Part shown: positions 36,201 to 51,200 of the stretch, piece after piece
How the letters are laid out: each line of letters starts with the position of its first letter
Position numbering within the stretch: the stretch's first letter is position 1
NCBI GenBank assembly: GCA_964019135.1
Contig: OZ025264.1
Location: 744,001-808,000 of the forward strand
Direction of reading: 5' to 3'
DNA: 64,000 bases
Source of the DNA: Arenicola marina
Lineage: Eukaryota; Annelida; Polychaeta; Arenicolidae
Program-made: the position numbers and the translations under genes
The notes under the pieces: model-generated
Seen by the model: the letters and a program-made list of their open reading frames with translations, nothing else
What the model was told of the DNA's origin: nothing
Databases searched by the model: none

Positions 36201-39200
36201 GTATTAGAAATATCACCCTATAAACAGGTCAGGTGCACTGTGTACTGACACTGTTAGTATTAGAAATATCACCCTATAAACAGGTCAGATGCACTGTGTA
36301 CTGACACTGTTAGTATTAGAAATATCACCCTATAAACAGGTCAGATGCACTGTGTACTGACACTGTTTGTATTAGAAGTATCACCCTATAAACAGGTCAG
36401 ATGCACTGTGTACTGACACTGTTAGTATTAGAAATATCACCCTATAAACAGGTCAGGTGCACTGTGTACTGACACTGTTAGTATTAGAAATATCACCCTA
36501 TAAACAGGTCAGATGCACTGTGTACTGACACTGTTAGTATTAGAAATATCACCCTATAAACAGGTCAGATGCACTGTGTACTGACACTGTTTGTATTAGA
36601 AGTATCACCCTATAAACAGGTCAGATGCACTGTGTACTGACACTGTTAGTATTAGAAATATCACCCTATAAACAGGTCAGATGCACTGTGTACTGACACT
36701 GTTAGTATTAGAAATATCACCCTATAAACAGGTCAGATGCACTGTGTACTGGTAATATTAGTATTAGAAATATCACCCTATAAACAGGTCAGATGCACTG
36801 TGTACTGGTAATATTAGTATTAGAAATATCACCCTATAAACAGGTCAGGTGCACTGTGTACTGACACTGTTAGTATTAGAAATATCACCCTATAAACAGG
36901 TCAGATGCACTGTGTACTGGTAATATTAGTATTAGAAATATCACCCTATAAACAGGTCAGATGCACTGTGTACTGACACTGTTAGTATTAGAAATATCAC
37001 CCTATAAACAGGTCAGGTGCACTGTGTACTGACACTGTTAGTATTAGAAATATCACCCTATAAACAGGTCAGATGCACTGTGTACTGACACTGTTTGTAT
37101 TAGAAGTATCGCCCTATAAACAGGTCAGGTGCACTGTGTACTGACACTGTTTGTATTAGAAATATCACCCTATAAACAGGTCAGGTGCACTGTGTACTGA
37201 CACTGTTAGTATTAGAAATATCACCCTATAAACAGGTCAGGTGCACTGTGTACTGACACTGTTAGTATTAGAAATATCACCCTATAAACAGGTCAGATGC
37301 ACTGTGTACTGACACTGTTAGTATTAGAAATATCACCCTATAAACAGGTCAGATGCACTGTGTACTGACACTGTTTGTATTAGAAGTATCACCCTATAAA
37401 CAGGTCAGATGCACTGTGTACTGACACTGTTAGTATTAGAAATATCACCCTATAAACAGGTCAGGTGCACTGTGTACTGACACTGTTAGTATTAGAAATA
37501 TCACCCTATAAACAGGTCAGATGCACTGTGTACTGACACTGTTAGTATTAGAAATATCACCCTATAAACAGGTCAGATGCACTGTGTACTGACACTGTTT
37601 GTATTAGAAGTATCACCCTATAAACAGGTCAGATGCACTGTGTACTGACACTGTTAGTATTAGAAATATCACCCTATAAACAGGTCAGATGCACTGTGTA
37701 CTGACACTGTTAGTATTAGAAATATCACCCTATAAACAGGTCAGATGCACTGTGTACTGGTAATATTAGTATTAGAAATATCACCCTATAAACAGGTCAG
37801 ATGCACTGTGTACTGACACTGTTAGTATTAGAAATATCACCCTATAAACAGGTCAGATGCACTGTGTACTGGTAATATTAGTATTAGAAATATCACCCTA
37901 TAAACAGGTCAGGTGCACTGTGTACTGACACTGTTAGTATTAGAAATATCGCCCTATAAACAGGTCATATGCACTGTGTACTGACACTGTTTGTATTAGA
38001 AATATCACCCTATAAACAGGTCATATGCACTGTGTACTGGTAATATTAGTATTAGAAGTATCACCCTATAAACAGGTCAGGTGCACTGTGTACTGACACT
38101 GTTTGTATTAGAAATATCACCCTATAAACAGGTCAGATGCACTGTGTACTGGTAATATTAGTATTAGAAGTATCACCCTATAAACAGGTCATATGCACTG
38201 TGTACTGACACTGTTTGTATTAGAAATATCACCCTCTAAACAGGTCAGATGCACTGTGTACTGGTAATATTAGTATTAGAAGTATCACCCTATAAACAGG
38301 TCATATGCACTGTGTACTGACACTGTTTGTATTAGAAGTATCACCCTATAAACAGGTCAGATGCACTGTGTACTGACACTGTTAGTATTAGAAGTATCGC
38401 CCTATAAACAGGTCAGGTGCACTGTGTACTGGTAATATTAGTATTAGAAGTATCACCCTATAAACAGGTCAGATGCACTGTGTACTGACACTGTTAGTAT
38501 TAGAAGTATCACCCTATAAACAGGTCATATGCACTGTGTACTGACACTGTTTGTATTAGAAGTATCACCCTATAAACAGGTCAGATGCACTGTGTACTGA
38601 CACTGTTAGTATTAGAAATATCACCCTATAAACAGGTCAGATGCACTGTGTACTGACACTGTTTGTATTAGAAATATCACCCTATAAACAGGTCAGATGC
38701 ACTGTGTGCTGACACTGTTAGTATTAGAAGTATCACCCTATAAACAGGTCATATGCACTGTGTACTGACACTGTTTGTATTAGAAGTATCACCCTATAAA
38801 CAGGTCAGATGCACTGCGTACTGACACTGTTAGTATTAGAAGTATCGCCCTATAAACAGGTCAGATGCACTGTGTACTGACACTGTTAGTATTAGAAGTA
38901 TCGCCCTATAAACAGGTCAGATGCACTGTGTACTGACACTGTTAGTATTAGAAGCATCACCCTATAAACAGGTCAGATGCACTGTGTACTGACATTGTTA
39001 GTATTAGAAATATCACCCTATAAACAGGTCAGATGCACTGTGTACTGACACTGTTTGTATTAGAAATATCACCCTATAAACAGGTCAGATGCACTGTGTA
39101 CTGACACTGTTAGTATTAGAAGTATCACCCTATAAACAGGTCAGATGCACTGTGTACTGACACTGTTTGTATTAGAAATATCACCCTATAAACAGGTCAG

Positions 39201-42200
39201 ATGCACTGTGTACTGACACTGTTAGTATTAGAAGTATCACCCTATAAACAGGTCAGATGCACTGTGTACTGACACTGTTTGTATTAGAAATATCACCCTA
39301 TAAACAGGTCAGATGCACTGTGTACTGACACTGTTAGTATTAGAAGTATCACCCTATAAACAGGTCAGATGCACTGTGTACTGACACTGTTAGTATTAGA
39401 AATATCACCCTATAAACAGGTCAGGTGCACTGTGTACTGACACTGTTAGTATTAGAAATATCACCCTATAAACAGGTCAGATGCACTGTGTGCTAGTACT
39501 GTCAGTATTAGAAGTATCACCCTCTATACCGGTCAGATGCACTGTGTGCTAGTAATGTTAGTATTAGAAGTATCAGTGTCCCCCTGTCAACAGTCAGTTG
39601 CACTATGCTACCATTAAGAAGATCGCATTAGAATAGGCAAAATACCATAGCTCAAAGCCAACCCCAGGTATCAAATTGTTGCGACTTGTAGATGGGCTTT
39701 GAGATTTATGTCTCACAGCCAGTATGAGGCCTGACGCTTGGCTACTGTGTGTAATATACATATTTATTTTTCGAAGAGCCTGTTGCAGATCATGCGAAGT
39801 AAGAGTGGTAGTATTTTCTAATGTGAAACTTATTGTGAAGATTCAACTTAAGTTCAGTGCGGAGATACTTTTTGAAATCTCTCTGAATAATTCACGGTTG
39901 GATATTGATGTTTAAATTGGTTTCATGCTTGTAGAGTGTGTTCACGCAAAGACTGGAAGGTGGGGATCGACAGAAAGCCATGAAGAGGCTGCGAGTTCCA
40001 CCTCTCGGAGAGAAAGTTAGTTAACTGAACCTATGTGAACTTAACACGTGTAGCTAAGTAGTGGCTAGCGCGCCGAAGCACGGCATTATCAATTTATGTC
40101 TGATAATTTTTTTAATTATAATTCATGGTGATTGTCCTGAAGCGTTCTTCTTTATGCCCAAAAGACATTAATATTATTTTCTTGATGATATCCATGTCAA
40201 AAACCTTTTGTCTTTGTCTGCTATGTATTGTTCTCACGATGTGCTCAATATAGAATTCATATATTTCCAGCAAAATCCATGGTCTACATTCCGAATTGGT
40301 CTCTTCGCTGGGATCTTCATCGTACTCTTAACCGTTGGGATAATCGCAGGTAATAGCTGTTAGTGAGTGTAGCAGCAGTACTTTACACCCTGATTACACA
40401 GTTCACACTCAGGTAATAGCTGTTAATGAGTGTAGCAGCAGTACTTTACACCCTGATTACACAGTTCACACTCAGGTAACAGCTGTTAATGAGTGTAGCA
40501 GCAGTACTTTACACCCTGATTACACAGTTCACACTCAGGTAATAGCTGTTAATGAGTGTAGCAGCAGTACTTTACACCCTGATTACACAGTTCACACTCA
40601 GGTAATAGCTGTTAATGAGTGTAGCAGCAGTACTTTACACCCTGATTACACAGTTCACACTCAGGTAATAGCTGTTAATGAGTGTAGCAGCAGTACTTTA
40701 CACCCTGATTACACAGTTCACACTCAGGTAATAGCTGTTAATGAGTGTAGCAGCAGTACTTTACACCCTGATTACACAGTTCACACTCAAGTAATAGCTG
40801 TTAATGAGTGTAGCAGCAGTACTTTACACCCTGATTACACAGTTCACACCCAGGTAATAGCTGTTAGTGAGTGTAGCAGCAGTACTTTACACCCTGGTTA
40901 CACAGTTCACACTCAGGTAATAGCTGTTAATGAGTGTAGCAGCAGTACTTTACACCCTGATTACACAGTTCACACTCAGGTAATAGCTGTTAATGAGTGT
41001 AGCAGCAGTACTTTACACCCTGATTACACAGTTCACACTCAGGTAATAGCTGTTAATGAGTGTAGCAGCAGTACTTTACACCCTGATTACACAGTTCACA
41101 CTCAGGTAATAGCTGTTAATGAGTGTAGCAGCAGTACTTTACACCCTGATTACACAGTTCACACTCAGGTAATAGCTGTTAGTGAGTGTAGCAGCAGTAC
41201 TTTACACCCTGGTTACACAGTTCACACTCAGGTAATAGCTGTTAATGAGTGTAGCAGCAGTACTTTACACCCTGATTACACAGTTCACACTCAGGTAACA
41301 GCTGTTAGTGAGTGTAGCAGCAGTACTTTACACCCTGATTACACAGTTCACACTCAGGTAACAGCTGTTAATGAGTGTAGCAGCAGTACTTTACACCCTG
41401 ATTACACAGTTCACACTCAGGTAATAGCTGTTAATGAGTGTAGCAGCAGTACTTTACACCCTGATTACACAGTTCACACTCAGGTAACAGCTGTTAATCA
41501 GTGTAGCAGCAGTACTTTACACCCTGATAATCGCAGGTAACAGCTGTTAATCAGTGTAGCAGCAGTACTTTACACCCTGATAATCGCAGGTAATAGCTGT
41601 TAATGAGTGTAGCAGCAGTACTTTACATCCTGATTACACAGTTCACACTCAGGTAATAGCTGTTAGTGAGTGTAGCAGCAGTACTTTACACCCTGGTTAC
41701 ACAGTTCACACTCAGGTAACAGCTGTTAGTGAGTGTAGCAGCAGTACTTTACACCCTGATTACACAGTTCACACTCAGGTAACAGCTGTTAATGAGTGTA
41801 GCAGCAGTACTTTACACCCTGATTACACAGTTCACACTCAGGTAATAGCTGTTAATGAGTGTAGCAGCAGTACTTTACACCCTGATTACACAGTTCACAC
41901 TCAGGTAACAGCTGTTAATCAGTGTAGCAGCAGTACTTTACACCCTGATAATCGCAGGTAACAGCTGTTAATCAGTGTAGCAGCAGTACTTTACACCCTG
42001 ATAATCGCAGGTAATAGCTGTTAATGAGTGTAGCAGCAGTACTTTACACCCTGATTACACAGTTCACACTCAGGTAATAGCTGTTAGTGAGTGTAGCAGC
42101 AGTACTTTACACCCTGGTTACACAGTTCACACTCAGGTAATAGCTGTTAGTGAGTGTAGCAGCAGTACTTTACACCCTGATTACACAGTTCACACTCAGG

Positions 42201-45200
42201 TAACAGCTGTTAATGAGTGTAGCAGCAGTACTTTACACCCTGATTACACAGTTCACACTCAGGTAATAGCTGTTAATGAGTGTAGCAGCAGTACTTTACA
42301 CCCTGATTACACAGTTCACACTCAGGTAACAGCTGTTAATCAGTGTAGCAGCAGTACTTTACACCCTGATTACACAGTTCACACTCAGGTAACAGCTGTT
42401 AATGAGTGTAGCAGCGGTACTTTACACCCTGATTACACAGTTCACACTCAGGTAATAGCTGTTAGTGAGTGTAGCAGCAGTACTTTACACCCTGATTACA
42501 CAGTTCACACTCAGGTAACAGCTGTTAATGAGTGTAGCAGCAGTACTTTACACCCTGATTACACAGTTCACACTCAGGTAATAGCTGTTAGTGAGTGTAG
42601 CAGCAGTACTTTACACCCTGATTACACAGTTCACACTCAGGTAACAGCTGTTAATCAGTGTAGCAGCAGTACTTTACACCCTGATTACACAGTTCACACT
42701 CAGGTAACAGCTGTTAATGAGTGTAGCAGCAGTACTTTACACCCTGATTACACAGTTCACACTCAGGTAACAGCTGTTAATGAGTGTAGCAGCAGTACTT
42801 TACACCCTGATTACACAGTTCACACTCAGGTAATAGCTGTTAGTGAGTGTAGCAGCAGTACTTTACACCCTGGTTACACAGTTCACACTCAGGTAATAGC
42901 TGTTAGTGAGTGTAGCAGCAGTACTTTACACCCTGATTACACAGTTCACACTCAGGTAATAGCTGTTAGTGAGTGTAGCAGCAGTACTTTACACCCTGAT
43001 TACACAGTTCACACTCAGGTAATAGCTGTTAGTGAGTGTAGCAGCAGTACTTTACACCCTGATTACACAGTTCACACTCAGGTAACAGCTGTTAATGAGT
43101 GTAGCAGCAGTACTTTACACCCTGATTACACAGTTCACACTCAGGTAATAGCTGTTAATGAGTGTAGCAGCAGTACTTTACACCCTGATTACACAGTTCA
43201 CACTCAGGTAATAGCTGTTAGTGAGTGTAGCAGCAGTACTTTACACCCTGATTACACAGTTCACACTCAGGTAATAGCTGTTAATGAGTGTAGCAGCAGT
43301 ACTTTACACCCTGATTACACAGTTCACACTCAGGTAATAGCTGTTAATGAGTGTAGCAGCAGTACTTTACACCCTGATTACACAGTTCACACTCAGGTAA
43401 TAGCTGTTAATGAGTGTAGCAGCAGTACTTTACACCCTGATTACACAGTTCACACTCAGGTAATAGCTGTTAGTGAGTGTAGCAGCAGTACTTTACACCC
43501 TGGTTACACAGTTCACACTCAGGTAATAGCTGTTAATGAGTGTAGCAGCAGTACTTTACACCCTGATTACACAGTTCACACTCAGGTAATAGCTGTTAAT
43601 GAGTGTAGCAGCAGTACTTTACACCCTGATTACACAGTTCACACTCAGGTAATAGCTGTTAATGAGTGTAGCAGCAGTACTTTACACCCTGATTACACAG
43701 TTCACACTCAGGTAATAGCTGTTAATGAGTGTAGCAGCAGTACTTTACACCCTGATTACACAGTTCACACTCAGGTAATAGCTGTTAGTGAGTGTAGCAG
43801 CAGTACTTTACACCCTGGTTACACAGTTCGCACTCAGGTAATAGCTGTTAATGAGTGTAGCAGCAGTACTTTACACCCTGATTACACAGTTCACACTCAG
43901 GTAACAGCTGTTAGTGAGTGTAGCAGCAGTACTTTACACCCTGATTACACAGTTCACACTCAGGTAACAGCTGTTAATGAGTGTAGCAGCAGTACTTTAC
44001 ACCCTGATTACACAGTTCACACTCAGGTAATAGCTGTTAATGAGTGTAGCAGCAGTACTTTACACCCTGATTACACAGTTCACACTCAGGTAACAGCTGT
44101 TAATCAGTGTAGCAGCAGTACTTTACACCCTGATAATCGCAGGTAACAGCTGTTAATCAGTGTAGCAGCAGTACTTTACACCCTGATAATCGCAGGTAAT
44201 AGCTGTTAATGAGTGTAGCAGCAGTACTTTACACCCTGATTACACAGTTCACACTCAGGTAATAGCTGTTAGTGAGTGTAGCAGCAGTACTTTACACCCT
44301 GGTTACACAGTTCACACTCAGGTAACAGCTGTTAGTGAGTGTAGCAGCAGTACTTTACACCCTGATTACACAGTTCACACTCAGGTAACAGCTGTTAATG
44401 AGTGTAGCAGCAGTACTTTACACCCTGATTACACAGTTCACACTCAGGTAATAGCTGTTAATGAGTGTAGCAGCAGTACTTTACACCCTGATTACACAGT
44501 TCACACTCAGGTAACAGCTGTTAATCAGTGTAGCAGCAGTACTTTACACCCTGATAATCGCAGGTAACAGCTGTTAATCAGTGTAGCAGCAGTACTTTAC
44601 ACCCTGATAATCGCAGGTAATAGCTGTTAATGAGTGTAGCAGCAGTACTTTACACCCTGATTACACAGTTCACACTCAGGTAATAGCTGTTAGTGAGTGT
44701 AGCAGCAGTACTTTACACCCTGGTTACACAGTTCACACTCAGGTAATAGCTGTTAGTGAGTGTAGCAGCAGTACTTTACACCCTGATTACACAGTTCACA
44801 CTCAGGTAACAGCTGTTAATGAGTGTAGCAGCAGTACTTTACACCCTGATTACACAGTTCACACTCAGGTAATAGCTGTTAATGAGTGTAGCAGCAGTAC
44901 TTTACACCCTGATTACACAGTTCACACTCAGGTAACAGCTGTTAATCAGTGTAGCAGCAGTACTTTACACCCTGATTACACAGTTCACACTCAGGTAACA
45001 GCTGTTAATGAGTGTAGCAGCAGTACTTTACACCCTGATTACACAGTTCACACTCAGGTAATAGCTGTTAGTGAGTGTAGCAGCAGTACTTTACACCCTG
45101 ATTACACAGTTCACACTCAGGTAACAGCTGTTAATGAGTGTAGCAGCAGTACTTTACACCCTGATTACACAGTTCACACTCAGGTAATAGCTGTTAGTGA

Positions 45201-48200
45201 GTGTAGCAGCAGTACTTTACACCCTGATTACACAGTTCACACTCAGGTAACAGCTGTTAATCAGTGTAGCAGCAGTACTTTACACCCTGATTACACAGTT
45301 CACACTCAGGTAACAGCTGTTAATGAGTGTAGCAGCAGTACTTTACACCCTGATTACACAGTTCACACTCAGGTAACAGCTGTTAATGAGTGTAGCAGCA
45401 GTACTTTACACCCTGATTACACAGTTCACACTCAGGTAATAGCTGTTAGTGAGTGTAGCAGCAGTACTTTACACCCTGGTTACACAGTTCACACTCAGGT
45501 AATAGCTGTTAGTGAGTGTAGCAGCAGTACTTTACACCCTGATTACACAGTTCACACTCAGGTAATAGCTGTTAGTGAGTGTAGCAGCAGTACTTTACAC
45601 CCTGATTACACAGTTCACACTCAGGTAATAGCTGTTAGTGAGTGTAGCAGCAGTACTTTACACCCTGATTACACAGTTCACACTCAGGTAACAGCTGTTA
45701 ATGAGTGTAGCAGCAGTACTTTACACCCTGATTACACAGTTCACACTCAGGTAACAGCTGTTAATGAGTGTAGCAGCAGTACTTTACACCCTGATTACAC
45801 AGTTCACACTCAGGTAATAGCTGTTAGTGAGTGTAGCAGCAGTACTTTACACCCTGGTTACACAGTTCACACTCAGGTAACAGCTGTTAGTGAGTGTAGC
45901 AGCAGTACTTTACACCCTGATTACACAGTTCACACTCAGGTAATAGCTGTTAGTGAGTGTAGCAGCAGTACTTTACACCCTGGTTACACAGTTCACACTC
46001 AGGTAATAGCTGTTAGTGAGTGTAGCAGCAGTGCTTTACACCCTGATTACACAGTTCACACTCAGGTAACAGCTGTTAATGAGTGTAGCAGCAGTACTTT
46101 ACACCCTGATTACACAGTTCACACTCAGGTAATAGCTGTTAATGAGTGTAGCAGCAGTACTTTACACCCTGATTACACAGTTCACACTCAGGTAATAGCT
46201 GTTAATGAGTGTAGCAGCAGTACTTTACACCCTGATTACACAGTTCACACTCAGGTAATAGCTGTTAGTGAGTGTAGCAGCAGTACTTTACACCCTGGTT
46301 ACACAGTTCGCACTCAGGTAATAGCTGTTAATGAGTGTAGCAGCAGTACTTTACACCCTGATTACACAGTTCACACTCAGGTAACAGCTGTTAGTGAGTG
46401 TAGCAGCAGTACTTTACACCCTGATTACACAGTTCACACTCAGGTAACAGCTGTTAATGAGTGTAGCAGCAGTACTTTACACCCTGATTACACAGTTCAC
46501 ACTCAGGTAATAGCTGTTAATGAGTGTAGCAGCAGTACTTTACACCCTGATTACACAGTTCACACTCAGGTAACAGCTGTTAATCAGTGTAGCAGCAGTA
46601 CTTTACACCCTGATAATCGCAGGTAACAGCTGTTAATCAGTGTAGCAGCAGTACTTTACACCCTGATAATCGCAGGTAATAGCTGTTAATGAGTGTAGCA
46701 GCAGTACTTTACACCCTGATTACACAGTTCACACTCAGGTAATAGCTGTTAGTGAGTGTAGCAGCAGTACTTTACACCCTGGTTACACAGTTCACACTCA
46801 GGTAACAGCTGTTAGTGAGTGTAGCAGCAGTACTTTACACCCTGATTACACAGTTCACACTCAGGTAACAGCTGTTAATGAGTGTAGCAGCAGTACTTTA
46901 CACCCTGATTACACAGTTCACACTCAGGTAATAGCTGTTAATGAGTGTAGCAGCAGTACTTTACACCCTGATTACACAGTTCACACTCAGGTAACAGCTG
47001 TTAATCAGTGTAGCAGCAGTACTTTACACCCTGATAATCGCAGGTAACAGCTGTTAATCAGTGTAGCAGCAGTACTTTACACCCTGATAATCGCAGGTAA
47101 TAGCTGTTAATGAGTGTAGCAGCAGTACTTTACACCCTGATTACACAGTTCACACTCAGGTAATAGCTGTTAGTGAGTGTAGCAGCAGTACTTTACACCC
47201 TGGTTACACAGTTCACACTCAGGTAATAGCTGTTAGTGAGTGTAGCAGCAGTACTTTACACCCTGATTACACAGTTCACACTCAGGTAACAGCTGTTAAT
47301 GAGTGTAGCAGCAGTACTTTACACCCTGATTACACAGTTCACACTCAGGTAATAGCTGTTAATGAGTGTAGCAGCAGTACTTTACACCCTGATTACACAG
47401 TTCACACTCAGGTAACAGCTGTTAATCAGTGTAGCAGCAGTACTTTACACCCTGATTACACAGTTCACACTCAGGTAACAGCTGTTAATGAGTGTAGCAG
47501 CAGTACTTTACACCCTGATTACACAGTTCACACTCAGGTAATAGCTGTTAGTGAGTGTAGCAGCAGTACTTTACACCCTGATTACACAGTTCACACTCAG
47601 GTAACAGCTGTTAATGAGTGTAGCAGCAGTACTTTACACCCTGATTACACAGTTCACACTCAGGTAATAGCTGTTAGTGAGTGTAGCAGCAGTACTTTAC
47701 ACCCTGATTACACAGTTCACACTCAGGTAACAGCTGTTAATCAGTGTAGCAGCAGTACTTTACACCCTGATTACACAGTTCACACTCAGGTAACAGCTGT
47801 TAATGAGTGTAGCAGCAGTACTTTACACCCTGATTACACAGTTCACACTCAGGTAACAGCTGTTAATGAGTGTAGCAGCAGTACTTTACACCCTGATTAC
47901 ACAGTTCACACTCAGGTAATAGCTGTTAGTGAGTGTAGCAGCAGTACTTTACACCCTGGTTACACAGTTCACACTCAGGTAATAGCTGTTAGTGAGTGTA
48001 GCAGCAGTACTTTACACCCTGATTACACAGTTCACACTCAGGTAATAGCTGTTAGTGAGTGTAGCAGCAGTACTTTACACCCTGATTACACAGTTCACAC
48101 TCAGGTAATAGCTGTTAGTGAGTGTAGCAGCAGTACTTTACACCCTGATTACACAGTTCACACTCAGGTAACAGCTGTTAATGAGTGTAGCAGCAGTACT

Positions 48201-51200
48201 TTACACCCTGATTACACAGTTCACACTCAGGTAACAGCTGTTAATGAGTGTAGCAGCAGTACTTTACACCCTGATTACACAGTTCACACTCAGGTAATAG
48301 CTGTTAGTGAGTGTAGCAGCAGTACTTTACACCCTGGTTACACAGTTCACACTCAGGTAACAGCTGTTAGTGAGTGTAGCAGCAGTACTTTACACCCTGA
48401 TTACACAGTTCACACTCAGGTAATAGCTGTTAGTGAGTGTAGCAGCAGTACTTTACACCCTGATTACACAGTTCACACTCAGGTAATAGCTGTTAGTGAG
48501 TGTAGCAGCAGTACTTTACACCCTGATTACACAGTTCACACTCAGGTAATAGCTGTTAGTGAGTGTAGCAGCAGTACTTTACACCCTGGTTACACAGTTC
48601 ACACTCAGGTAATAGCTGTTAGTGAGTGTAGCAGCAGTGCTTTACACCCTGATTACACAGTTCACACTCAGGTAACAGCTGTTAATGAGTGTAGCAGCAG
48701 TACTTTACACCCTGATTACACAGTTCACACTCAGGTAATAGCTGTTAATGAGTGTAGCAGCAGTACTTTACACCCTGATTACACAGTTCACACTCAGGTA
48801 ACAGCTGTTAATCAGTGTAGCAGCAGTACTTTACACCCTGATTACACAGTTCACACTCAGGTAATAGCTGTTAATGAGTGTAGCAGCAGTACTTTACACC
48901 CTGATTACACAGTTCACACTCAGGTAATAGCTGTTAGTGAGTGTAGCAGCAGTACTTTACACCCTGATTACACAGTTCACACTCAGGTAACAGCTGTTAA
49001 TGAGTGTAGCAGCAGTACTTTACACCCTGATTACACAGTTCACACTCAGGTAATAGCTGTTAGTGAGTGTAGCAGCAGTACTTTACACCCTGATTACACA
49101 GTTCACACTCAGGTAACAGCTGTTAATCAGTGTAGCAGCAGTACTTTACACCCTGATTACACAGTTCACACTCAGGTAACAGCTGTTAATGAGTGTAGCA
49201 GCAGTACTTTACACCCTGATTACACAGTTCACACTCAGGTAACAGCTGTTAATGAGTGTAGCAGCAGTACTTTACACCCTGATTACACAGTTCACACTCA
49301 GGTAATAGCTGTTAGTGAGTGTAGCAGCAGTACTTTACACCCTGGTTACACAGTTCACACTCAGGTAATAGCTGTTAGTGAGTGTAGCAGCAGTACTTTA
49401 CACCCTGATTACACAGTTCACACTCAGGTAATAGCTGTTAGTGAGTGTAGCAGCAGTACTTTACACCCTGATTACACAGTTCACACTCAGGTAATAGCTG
49501 TTAGTGAGTGTAGCAGCAGTACTTTACACCCTGATTACACAGTTCACACTCAGGTAACAGCTGTTAATGAGTGTAGCAGCAGTACTTTACACCCTGATTA
49601 CACAGTTCACACTCAGGTAACAGCTGTTAATGAGTGTAGCAGCAGTACTTTACACCCTGATTACACAGTTCACACTCAGGTAATAGCTGTTAGTGAGTGT
49701 AGCAGCAGTACTTTACACCCTGGTTACACAGTTCACACTCAGGTAACAGCTGTTAGTGAGTGTAGCAGCAGTACTTTACACCCTGATTACACAGTTCACA
49801 CTCAGGTAATAGCTGTTAGTGAGTGTAGCAGCAGTACTTTACACCCTGATTACACAGTTCACACTCAGGTAATAGCTGTTAGTGAGTGTAGCAGCAGTAC
49901 TTTACACCCTGATTACACAGTTCACACTCAGGTAATAGCTGTTAGTGAGTGTAGCAGCAGTACTTTACACCCTGATTACACAGTTCACACTCAGGTAACA
50001 GCTGTTAGTGAGTGTAGCAGCAGTACTTTACACCCTGATTACACAGTTCACACTCAGGTAATAGCTGTTAGTGAGTGTAGCAGCAGTACTTTACACCCTG
50101 ATTACACAGTTCACACTCAGGTAATAGCTGTTAGTGAGTGTAGCAGCAGTACTTTACACCCTGATTACACAGTTCACACTCAGGTAATAGCTGTTAGTGA
50201 GTGTAGCAGCAGTACTTTACACCCTGGTTACACAGTTCACACTCAGGTAATAGCTGTTAATGAGTGTAGCAGCAGTACTTTACACCCTGATTACACAGTT
50301 CACACTCAGGTAATAGCTGTTAGTGAGTGTAGCAGCAGTACTTTACACCCTGATTACACAGTTCACACTCAGGTAATAGCTGTTAATGAGTGTAGCAGCA
50401 GTACTTTACACCCTGGTTACACAGTTCACACTCAGGTAATAGCTGTTAATGAGTGTAGCAGCAGTACTTTACACCCTGGTTACACAGTTCACACTCAGGT
50501 AACAGCTGTTAATGAGTGTAGCAGCAGTACTTTACACCCTGATTACACAGTTCACACTCAGGTAATAGCTGTTAGTGAGTGTAGCAGCAGTACTTTACAC
50601 CCTGATTACACAGTTCACACTCAGGTAATAGCTGTTAGTGAGTGTAGCAGCAGTACTTTACACCCTGGTTACACAGTTCACACTCAGGTAATAGCTGTTA
50701 GTGAGTGTAGCAGCAGTACTTTACACCCTGATTACACAGTTCACACTCAGGTAACAGCTGTTAGTGAGTGTAGCAGCAGTACTTTACACCCTGATTACAC
50801 AGTTCACACTCAGGTAATAGCTGTTAATGAGTGTAGCAGCAGTACTTTACACCCTGATTACACAGTTCACACTCAGGTAATAGCTGTTAGTGAGTGTAGC
50901 AGCAGTACTTTACACCCTGGTTACACAGTTCACACTCAGGTAATAGCTGTTAGTGAGTGTAGCAGCAGTACTTTACACCCTGGTTACACAGTTCACACTC
51001 AGGTAATAGCTGTTAGTGAGTGTAGCAGCAGTACTTTACACCCTGATTACACAGTTCACACTCAGGTAACAGCTGTTAGTGAGTGTAGCAGCAGTACTTT
51101 ACACCCTGATTACACAGTTCACACTCAGGTAATAGCTGTTAGTGAGTGTAGCAGCAGTACTTTACACCCTGATTACACAGTTCACACTCAGGTAACAGCT

